NCBI GenBank assembly: GCA_030631455.1
Contig: DAOVLC010000057.1
Coordinates: forward strand, 1-7,586
Direction: 5' to 3'
From: Candidatus Zixiibacteriota bacterium
Lineage (GTDB): Bacteria; Zixibacteria; MSB-5A5; JAABVY01; JAHJOQ01
DNA length: 7,586 nt
The translations under genes and the position numbers were made by a program. Positions 1 to 5,942 of this stretch are shown in pieces. A model generated the notes under the pieces. The model made no database searches. It worked only from the letters and a program-made list of their open reading frames with translations, and had not been told where the DNA came from. Numbering within the stretch: position 1 is the stretch's first letter; every line of letters starts with the position of its first letter.

Positions 1-411
1 ACTTCCGCTGTAGTCGTACGCTACGACAGATAGTTTCTTGCTCCTGTCAAGGATGGCATTGAACTGGAGAACCCTGTCATCTTCCGTCGGATCGGGGAAT
101 TTCTGCTCTCCCTTGAGATCCACAACTGTCCCGACGGTAGAGGCCGTGCCTAGCCCCCAAATATTCCGGTAATGTGCCAGGAACTCGCTCGCAGTGTTGC
201 TGTCGGTTACGGATATCTGGAGACGCTTGGAAACTTTGCTGTCTTCATTGAGCGTGGTGAAGTATACAGTTTTACCGGAATTGGCATGGCCATAGATACC
301 TATTCGCAATCCATGAGGCCACTTGAAGGCGGGTGCCTTTGGTTTGTCCTTCTTCCCGGAAAGCGCTCTCGCGCCCTTCTTGAAGAATTTGAATATCTTA
401 ACAGGTTTCAT
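1..411 (-). CDS. P-loop GTPase-like protein, N-terminal part (3' end outside window)
   Basis: I translated this reading frame directly; it is open for 137 codons to the left edge. The ATG at 411-409 is the only plausible start, because an in-frame TAG lies four codons upstream. Residues 1-33 are rich in Lys and Phe (KIFKFFKKGARAL) and could lie on a membrane surface. A beta strand (LRIGIYG) then leads into a Walker A motif, GHANSGKT, at residues 41-48. Near the edge, SVVAYDYSG gives a hydrophobic strand followed by DxxG at residues 133-136, the order expected for G1 and G3 motifs of a TRAFAC-type GTPase. Function is unknown. The gene starts 47 bp after the membrane protein gene of a T6SS operon, where tssM is often found, and TssM can carry an NTPase domain. 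Unlike typical TssM, no membrane helices precede the P-loop here. Nucleotide binding is well supported; GTP specificity and a T6SS role are inferred. Confidence 0.85.
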   Translation of the reverse strand, partial: MKPVKIFKFFKKGARALSGKKDKPKAPAFKWPHGLRIGIYGHANSGKTVYFTTLNEDSKVSKRLQISVTDSNTASEFLAHYRNIWGLGTASTVGTVVDLKGEQKFPDPTEDDRVLQFNAILDRSKKLSVVAYDYSGS

Positions 412-458
412 AATGTCTCTTAGCTACCATCTCCATAACAACGGGTGTCAAAACAGCA

Positions 459-1391
459 TCATCCTCCGGCTCTTCTATGCACCTCTGCCGCCCGTTCTTT
501 GAACTCTTCAAGTTGCCTCTGGTTGTGCTTATTCCAGAGAATCGGAACGACAACCGCTGCGGTCAGAAACAAGATTACGATTATAGTATATGTCAGGTAT
601 GCAGGGCTACGCTGTGATATAACAAGCCTGAGATATCTGCCACTCGAAGAAGCTCCAAGGAACTTGCCCCAGAATTCGCTAAACCAGTTCTTAAACTTCG
701 ACCAGAAATTCCTTCGTTTGAGATAACTCCACGTGGACAGATACTGCCTATAGACCTTCCCCTTCGACTTCAATTTCGTGAACGCATCGACGCGCTGCAG
801 GTGAAATTCGAGTGACTCTCTGTCTTCTAGAATATCCTCGCCCAGTTCAAGCCGTCGCCGGGCCAGTTCAAGAAACTTCATCGGATCACTCATCGCGTTG
901 AATTTCTCAGGAGTCAGATCGACCTGTATGCGCTTTCCGAATTTGTTGAGGTATCGCGCCACCTCGTTCAGGAAAAATGCATTTAGGCGGAAATTGTCTT
1001 TGAAGCATCCTTCTTTGAACAGCAATGGCAGCAGATGTTTCTCGAAAAACGGCACATCCTGCTTCACCGGTCTGATGCCGCGGCAGTGCGAGTAAGCCTG
1101 GTTAGATCTTCCGTCCGTATCCGCTACCGATTCGAAAAATGTGATAAGAGTCTGGACGGCTATCTGCCTGAGATCAGATTCGGTGAGAGGTTTCTCTCTG
1201 ACTCTGTCGAGGAAAACATAGTCGAGCTCGACTGCTTTATCTCGCTGCTGCTGGAGCGCCTGGAATACGGCATAGATTCCGTTATAGGTCTGAAAAAACG
1301 CCTCGGTCTTGAATTGCGAGTAATTCTTCTCGTAGGTCTTGAGATATTTGAAGAGGTCTTCGACGTAAGTTTTTATCGTGTCAGCTTCCAT
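459..1391 (-). CDS. Predicted tail-anchored membrane protein of the T6SS operon (TssL-position protein)
   Basis: This 310-residue protein is not recognised from its sequence. Residues 1-260 look soluble and helical, rich in charged and aromatic residues. Residues 220-246 form a Trp/Phe/Lys-rich amphipathic stretch (Trp at 221, 230, 236 and 241) that could lie along the membrane. A single strong hydrophobic segment follows at about 264-286 (core TIIVILFLTAAVVVPIL), then a charged tail of about 24 residues. One C-terminal anchor after a large N-terminal domain is the topology of TssL/DotU, and the gene sits directly after tssK, a common tssL position. However, I see none of the usual DotU sequence signatures, so a TssL role rests on position and topology only. 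The ATG start is 12 bp after the tssK stop and is preceded by GGGGTG at 4-5 nt spacing, which supports translation in the same operon. It could instead be a lineage-specific membrane-complex or accessory protein. Confidence 0.85.
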   Translation of the reverse strand: MEADTIKTYVEDLFKYLKTYEKNYSQFKTEAFFQTYNGIYAVFQALQQQRDKAVELDYVFLDRVREKPLTESDLRQIAVQTLITFFESVADTDGRSNQAYSHCRGIRPVKQDVPFFEKHLLPLLFKEGCFKDNFRLNAFFLNEVARYLNKFGKRIQVDLTPEKFNAMSDPMKFLELARRRLELGEDILEDRESLEFHLQRVDAFTKLKSKGKVYRQYLSTWSYLKRRNFWSKFKNWFSEFWGKFLGASSSGRYLRLVISQRSPAYLTYTIIVILFLTAAVVVPILWNKHNQRQLEEFKERAAEVHRRAGG

Positions 1392-1403
1392 GCAACACCC
1401 CGA

Positions 1404-2852
1404 TTAGAACGCGTAAATCATAAAGTCCAGCTTGCCGAGGTCGTCGAACTTCTTAGGGTCGCTAGCTCCTCTGAAGATCAGCGTAAGCTTGCCGACCGAT
1501 TGCGACGGCAGCATATCCTGCGGGCGAAGTGCTACCTTGGCTCCGAATGTTACCGTATCTACTTCGATCGGATCGGTTTCACCAAGTCCGCGCGCCTCGT
1601 TCAAGCCAAGCCTCACTTGCATATTCGACCATTCTGCTACGCCGAAAAGGTCCTTCTTAATCAGCACCACGATGTCAGACGCGGATTGAGGCTGCTCGAT
1701 ACCTACCAGAAGATAGCTCAGCTCACCGACCTTCTCGTGCTTGCACGCACTGTACCCGACCAGCTTATATGTTCTGCCGCTATAAGTGAGACTGTCTGTA
1801 GCCACCGCCTCGCGGCCCAGCTCTTCCTTCTTGGTCTGGGCGAGAAATCCAAGCACACCTCGTAACCCTGTGAGAATCTCGTCGATCATACCGACTTGAC
1901 CACCGATGTTCTGGTGATCGTATTCGGATAGGAGAAAGCTGTCGATTGAGGACATAAATCTTCCGATCTCTGACCCGGCTTCCTTCGTAAAGTGCTTCTC
2001 GTTGAGATAATCCTTCAGTGCGGGTTGCAGGTTAAGCATCGTCGTAGTCACTCTGAAGAGCTTCTTGAACTGGATCACCATTGTCGACGGATGGATGGCG
2101 TTGCGACCTACGATGAAATCATCGAGTGTGGCCGCCAGGTGATACGCTATCCTGTATACCGTATCCTTGAATGCCACCTGAAGCTCAGTCTTCTCGGCGG
2201 CGAGCGTGCCTTTGGTTTCAATCGCCATATATGCTCTCGACGCAAGCGACAGGAGATTTTCCAGCCGGTTCTTGAATTCAGTCGCCATCTTTGCCAGGGA
2301 GGCATCCGAATTGAGAGAGAAGCTCGGAGGGTAGAAGCCCTCAGTCGGCGCAATCTCATCGCCGATCACTGAAAGTTGCGCTACCTGCAGGTAGCTTCCC
2401 TCCGGAAGATTGGGTGGCTGTCCCAGATGGAGCTGGTATCCCGGAATCTGGTACGGAATCCTCGGGACATCTTCTGCGGGATCAGGCTTGCCGATCTCGG
2501 TCTTTATCTCCCGAGTCACGCTTATGAGAACTGGAACCGGGCCATCGATAAGGTCAATTTCCGCTTTCACAGTATAGTCCGAGGTCTCCGCGATTTCGAT
2601 GAAGCTACCGTCGGGTGTCACCGCCTGGCATCTGACCACCGAGACCCGCAGTTTGCCGCTTCCTGCTCTCGCGTTCAGGTCAAGAGCGGGTTTGCCGGAT
2701 AACGACCTTCTGACAAGTCCGTATCTGTCTCCGACATCGAGGTTATACCACTGTGCGAGTTCTTCAAAGTACTTCTCCTGGTCCTTGAGATGCTGTTGCG
2801 TAATCAGCATCCCATCCTGCCAGTTTACCGAATATAACCTTAAGTCGCCCAT
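1404..2852 (-). CDS. tssK: T6SS baseplate subunit TssK
   Basis: TssK trimers connect the baseplate wedges (TssF/TssG) to the inner-membrane complex in the cytoplasm. The N-terminal shoulder domain is recognisable: residues 7-22 read YSVNWQDGMLITQQHL, matching the family pattern of a W-x-(D/E)-GM-L segment followed by QH and a short helix. A long beta-rich region follows, then helical central segments (about residues 190-340), and a C-terminal domain ending in DFMIYAF, as in other TssK proteins whose C-terminus contacts the membrane complex. At 482 residues it is close to the usual 440-490. I chose the ATG at 2852 because the homology begins just after it. A TTG at 2897 would add 15 residues, but that extension shows no family similarity and runs through the promoter-like sequence in the gap. 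An AAGGA lies 13 nt upstream of the ATG, a rather long spacing. The gene is divergent from proteobacterial TssK but intact. Confidence 0.92.
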   Translation of the reverse strand: MGDLRLYSVNWQDGMLITQQHLKDQEKYFEELAQWYNLDVGDRYGLVRRSLSGKPALDLNARAGSGKLRVSVVRCQAVTPDGSFIEIAETSDYTVKAEIDLIDGPVPVLISVTREIKTEIGKPDPAEDVPRIPYQIPGYQLHLGQPPNLPEGSYLQVAQLSVIGDEIAPTEGFYPPSFSLNSDASLAKMATEFKNRLENLLSLASRAYMAIETKGTLAAEKTELQVAFKDTVYRIAYHLAATLDDFIVGRNAIHPSTMVIQFKKLFRVTTTMLNLQPALKDYLNEKHFTKEAGSEIGRFMSSIDSFLLSEYDHQNIGGQVGMIDEILTGLRGVLGFLAQTKKEELGREAVATDSLTYSGRTYKLVGYSACKHEKVGELSYLLVGIEQPQSASDIVVLIKKDLFGVAEWSNMQVRLGLNEARGLGETDPIEVDTVTFGAKVALRPQDMLPSQSVGKLTLIFRGASDPKKFDDLGKLDFMIYAF

Positions 2853-2878
2853 TGTATTGCCACAATCCTTAGCTAAAG

Positions 2879-2907
2879 AATTTACGTATGTCGACAACCT
2901 ATGTCAA
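2879..2907 (-). promoter_or_regulatory. Candidate sigma70-type promoter upstream of tssK
   Basis: Read on the minus strand, the gap between tssG and tssK contains a perfect TTGACA (-35, at 2907-2902), a 17-bp spacer, and TAAATT (-10, at 2884-2879; 4 of 6 matches to TATAAT). Transcription from it would begin around 2872 and leave a leader of about 20 nt before the tssK ATG. The gap of about 100 bp is the largest in the operon. The spacer holds the 8-bp palindrome TGTCGACA (2889-2896), and TATGTC occurs twice 13 bp apart (2887-2892 and 2900-2905 on the plus strand), which could be a regulator site or chance. The sequence suggests tssK and the two genes after it can be transcribed separately from vgrG-tssEFG. 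Confidence 0.45.
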
Positions 2908-2954
2908 GATAATAACTTGTATTAGTTTGCGTGAAGCATTGCCATCTTCGAATC

Positions 2955-3863
2955 TCAGACATAGCTCGAATAGCCAAGATGACACTCTGCTCCACTTGCT
3001 CCGATTCTCGAACTTCTTTTCTCTCCGAATATCCTGATCCTGCATTCAAGGTCACTCGGCATGCAGTATTCCAAAACTCGCTCCAGTTTTCGTCTTTTGG
3101 TTCCGCCCGGCAGGAAATCACGAAGATCGCCATTCTCTACGCCGGTCAGCATCACGTCATAAGCCGAATCGCACTGAGAAAAAGACCGGCCGACTACCGA
3201 ACCGACGCCGAGTCTCTCCTCTCTCATGCCGAGCCTGTACCGAATTCTCTCCGGGATATCGTATTCGCCCCTAACATTCTCGACTATCCGGCATTCGTAC
3301 CCGAAAAGACTGGTCACGATGCTCGCTACGGAGTCGGGATTGCCGGCCCAGAAATTGAACGCAGGAAGGAGTGATGACCAGAACAGCAACTCCCTCAGAT
3401 CTTCTGTCTCCTTCCCAATATCGAAGTCATATAGATCGAGGAAACGCCTGATGTGTTCCTTCTCGACAAACCCGAAATTGAAGATCAGCGACAGAAGCAT
3501 GGTGCGGGCCTCCGCCCTGACGACGGACGAATCGAATGGAGCCATGAGCCATCTCGAATGCGTTTCCCAGTCACCGCTTCTCGGAGGCTTGGTCCCGAGA
3601 CCGTAGAAGAATTGATATGGCATACAGTCGACAGCGCTCGCAAAGCCAACCTTCAACACAATCTTCGTATTCTTGCTGATCTGAGTGCCCGGAGCAGGCT
3701 CCTGTTCGATCACCTCGCCCTTGTAGTTCTCATATTCGCCGACCGCAAGGATATCGACAAGGTAGATATCGATTCCCATCTTGCTGAGGATGTTAAGAGC
3801 CGTGATATACCTGAATGGGCTCTTCCGGTTGCAGAAATCTGGCATTGTCAGATCACTGTTCAT
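2955..3863 (-). CDS. tssG: T6SS baseplate subunit TssG with N-terminal PASTA-like domain
   Basis: TssG pairs with two TssF copies to form the baseplate wedge. The 302-residue product has two parts. Residues 8-73 match a PASTA repeat: MPDF start, a helix ending LSKMGI, then KGEVIEQEPAPGT and KNTKIVLKVG, which fit the PASTA signature of G-x-V-x-x-Q-x-P-x-x-G-T followed by a final beta strand. From about 80 on it fits TssG: LLFWSSLLPAFNFW with a following FGYECRIVEN, YRLG...LGVGSVVG, then DFLPGG and a Leu-rich segment, ending in LGYSSYV. The TssG part is only about 225 residues, against roughly 300-340 for typical members, so the canonical N-terminal region appears reduced or replaced. Its ATG overlaps the tssF TGA (ATGA), and AAGGTGGAG lies 11 nt upstream, so translation is probably coupled to tssF. 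The TssG assignment also rests on its place after tssF. The PASTA part is seen in the sequence; its role here is unknown. Confidence 0.86.
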   Translation of the reverse strand: MNSDLTMPDFCNRKSPFRYITALNILSKMGIDIYLVDILAVGEYENYKGEVIEQEPAPGTQISKNTKIVLKVGFASAVDCMPYQFFYGLGTKPPRSGDWETHSRWLMAPFDSSVVRAEARTMLLSLIFNFGFVEKEHIRRFLDLYDFDIGKETEDLRELLFWSSLLPAFNFWAGNPDSVASIVTSLFGYECRIVENVRGEYDIPERIRYRLGMREERLGVGSVVGRSFSQCDSAYDVMLTGVENGDLRDFLPGGTKRRKLERVLEYCMPSDLECRIRIFGEKRSSRIGASGAECHLGYSSYV

Positions 3864-5533
3864 GCCTTAACGATCTCCACCTTGAACTGTGTATTGACCG
3901 GTGACCTCGATTTCAGGAAGTTCTGCAACCTCGTCCTGAGCAGTTCGATCTCGTCATCCGAGTGGAAATCCTCAGTCTTGATCTTCGCTCTCAGTACGAT
4001 GCACCGTCTCACTCCCCGCTCGGTTCTCTCGGTCGAGTTCTCGCACCTGGCGTTCTGGATTCTCTGATCGAATGTAGTTGCCCACTTCGTCATCTCCAGG
4101 AAGCTGTGTGCGCGGTCCCGGCCTCTCAACCTTGCTGTCGCCTCGTTGACTATCTGCTCTCGCGTCTTTGCGGGAATTGCTCCACGAGTAGGGGTGATGT
4201 TGACACAAGTGTTGATGCCGGGATGTCCCTCGTAGAGTTCCTCGATCTCCCCCGCTTCGATTCCGTTGGCACTGGTACCCGATGTTACCGAGTAGGTCAC
4301 CGTAAGCGAATCGGGCGGAACCTCAACGACTGATGGGAAATCGAACCAGAGTACCATCTTGTCGTTCTTCTCCTCGATAGAGAATGCCCGCTTGGATGTA
4401 TCTGTCTGTATCTCGTACACCGGATGATATTCACGCCCTTCGGAATCAATTACGCGCGTAATCTCCAGGACATTCGAGATATCTTCCGGCAACTCAATCT
4501 CCACGAGTTTGTTGCCGCCGGTGTGTTTAAAAAGCGTAAGTTCGTTCTTATTCGTGGCCACAAAGGTGTTTGAGAGTATCTCGATCGGACTCGTAAGTTT
4601 TCGTCTGTCTCCACCCTCCGGTAGGTCGAGCCTTATCCAGTAGAGCTGATCGTCATCCCCCGGCAACTCGATACCGCTCCGAAACGCCAGGTCGCCGAGA
4701 TCCTTGCTTGCCGACCCCTTCTCCCAGAGCGATACGAATTCGCGTGGCATCACGACAAAACTGTCCTCAATCGGTCTGAAGAGATCGGCGGTCGATCTGA
4801 AACCGCCCCAGTCGACCGATGAGTCCTCATCGACTCTGAAAATATCATCGATACTCGTGGTAAGCCCCGGGCAGAATCCATGCTCATCGGAAAACTGTCC
4901 GGCTGCAGTCCCGGGAAGCCATGATGACCACCGAATCTGTTTTAACGCCAGCGGGTCTCCAGCCACAAAAAGCACCGCGTCGGCGAAGTCGGACGGGGAA
5001 CCCTCGAAGTCGATCCCCACGAATATCGTGTCTGCCTGCTGTGGTGACGACAGTGATGATAATTCACGTTCGATCGGCTGCTCTTCGGGTGGCCTCTGAC
5101 GGATATCAATGAGTTTATCGCCGTTCCTTAAGAGTACATACTTGACGTTCGCCGCAAGCATTCTCTCCGTTCTGTGAGGCGAGAAGAAGAATGTCTGCCC
5201 ATCCTCTCTCTTCTCCCGATAAATCAATCTGACGTGCGGATCGACCTCGACTACAGGATCGGTCAACTCGCATCGCATGACTGTAAATGCAGGTACCGGC
5301 CATCTCTTGCTGTCCGGGAAGAGTGACCTGATGAGAGAACTGGTGGCAATGTCCCAGACGGAGTCGATTCTCTTCTCGATTTTCGATAGCTGATTCGAAT
5401 ACAGTTGCAGAAGCATCCTCAGAATCGGATCGAGGCGTTCTTGAGATTCAGGAATCTCAGAATTCCATGATCTCAGCTCGCGGTGCATCTCCGCAAAGAT
5501 TTGTTCCTCGGATCTCGATCTTTCAAACTTCAT
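3860..5533 (-). CDS. tssF: T6SS baseplate subunit TssF
   Basis: TssF is the larger wedge protein of the T6SS baseplate, the counterpart of phage T4 gp6. The 557-residue product begins with a charged helix, then LDPILRMLLQLYSNQLSKIE (residues 34-53) and LFPDSKRWPVPAFTVM (71-86). These match the family pattern DP-hydrophobic-LL...L-x-P...P-x-P-x-x-x-x, in a form nearer to non-proteobacterial systems. The middle is beta-rich with many acidic residues. The C-terminus has a helix-and-strand domain (GVRRCIVLRAKI, then LRTRLQNFLKSRSPVNTQFKVEIVKA split over the last 45 residues), as in family members. The length is slightly under the proteobacterial 580-620. The start is uncertain: the ATG at 5533 is preferred, but an in-frame TTG at 5542 would add three residues, and neither has a clear Shine-Dalgarno sequence. 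The gene begins 22 bp after tssE and overlaps tssG by 4 bp. Confidence 0.9.
   Translation of the reverse strand: MKFERSRSEEQIFAEMHRELRSWNSEIPESQERLDPILRMLLQLYSNQLSKIEKRIDSVWDIATSSLIRSLFPDSKRWPVPAFTVMRCELTDPVVEVDPHVRLIYREKREDGQTFFFSPHRTERMLAANVKYVLLRNGDKLIDIRQRPPEEQPIERELSSLSSPQQADTIFVGIDFEGSPSDFADAVLFVAGDPLALKQIRWSSWLPGTAAGQFSDEHGFCPGLTTSIDDIFRVDEDSSVDWGGFRSTADLFRPIEDSFVVMPREFVSLWEKGSASKDLGDLAFRSGIELPGDDDQLYWIRLDLPEGGDRRKLTSPIEILSNTFVATNKNELTLFKHTGGNKLVEIELPEDISNVLEITRVIDSEGREYHPVYEIQTDTSKRAFSIEEKNDKMVLWFDFPSVVEVPPDSLTVTYSVTSGTSANGIEAGEIEELYEGHPGINTCVNITPTRGAIPAKTREQIVNEATARLRGRDRAHSFLEMTKWATTFDQRIQNARCENSTERTERGVRRCIVLRAKIKTEDFHSDDEIELLRTRLQNFLKSRSPVNTQFKVEIVKA
3875..3883 (-). promoter_or_regulatory. 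Ribosome binding site of tssG inside the end of tssF
   Basis: On the minus strand AAGGTGGAG lies 11 nt before the tssG ATG at 3863-3861, within the last codons of tssF. It supports the ATG that overlaps the tssF stop rather than the internal ATG six codons later, and it fits coupled synthesis of the two wedge subunits. Confidence 0.55.
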
Positions 5534-5555
5534 ATCATGCAACTTAACTGTCGAA

Positions 5556-5930
5556 TCAACCTACTATGAACGTTTCCTCGAACTTTTTCTCTTCATCGTC
5601 CTCGAGGTAATTTCCTGTCACCTTGACCGCCAGTCCGAGTGGATGAGATTCGGGACCTCCGACGTTAGCGAAAGATATCGACATATTATATATTCTCTTT
5701 TCATATTTGTCGATCGCTATTCGGAGACTGGCGCGAACCTCAGCCTTGTTGGTGGTCAGCAGATCGGCAAACTCCCTGTCCCAAATGGCGCAGCCGTAAT
5801 CGGGCCTGAAAGTCATGTGACCGATTCTTGTCGATAGAATAAGTCCAATCGAATTCGTCAGAGAATCACTGAGACTGGTTCTCCTAAAGTAACCTTCTCT
5901 TAAAACAAGCGGTAGAGACAAGTACTCCAT
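5556..5930 (-). CDS. tssE: T6SS sheath-initiating baseplate protein TssE (gp25-like)
   Basis: TssE starts sheath polymerisation on the baseplate and is related to phage T4 gp25. The 124-residue product carries the gp25/GPW pattern from about residue 18: SLSDSLTNSIGLILSTRIGH (19-38), then FRPDYGCAIWD (41-51), a helix (EVRASLRIAIDKYEKRI, 64-80) and a C-terminal beta hairpin. Length and order fit the family, whose members are about 110-170 residues. Two family signatures are altered. The GER-like turn after the first helix reads GHM (37-39), and the EPR motif that normally ties gp25-type proteins to the inner baseplate reads E-K-R (77-79), so Pro is lost while Glu and Arg remain. The ATG is 12 bp after the vgrG stop; only a weak ribosome site is visible (TAAGAC about 7 nt upstream). 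Confidence 0.9.
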   Translation of the reverse strand: MEYLSLPLVLREGYFRRTSLSDSLTNSIGLILSTRIGHMTFRPDYGCAIWDREFADLLTTNKAEVRASLRIAIDKYEKRIYNMSISFANVGGPESHPLGLAVKVTGNYLEDDEEKKFEETFIVG

Positions 5931-5942
5931 TTGTTAGTCTTA

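Noticed and set aside
412..458. TTGACA-like -35 box on the minus strand at 451-446, before the GTPase gene
   Set aside because: No acceptable -10 box lies 16-18 bp downstream and the gap is only 47 bp, so simple read-through from the upstream gene is the better explanation.
1035..1865. A 276-codon plus-strand open frame spanning the end of tssK and the start of the membrane protein gene
   Set aside because: It runs antisense through two well-supported genes, its protein shows no recognisable family, and the sequence on the minus strand explains the region fully. It is most likely a by-product of codon use.
2853..2897. Extended tssK start at the TTG at 2897
   Set aside because: The 15 extra residues show no family similarity, and the sequence overlaps a promoter-like element; the ATG at 2852 begins right at the conserved N-terminus.
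3453..4067. A 204-codon plus-strand open frame across the tssF/tssG junction
   Set aside because: It is antisense to both baseplate genes and its product looks random; the overlapping ATGA junction on the minus strand is strong evidence for the other reading.
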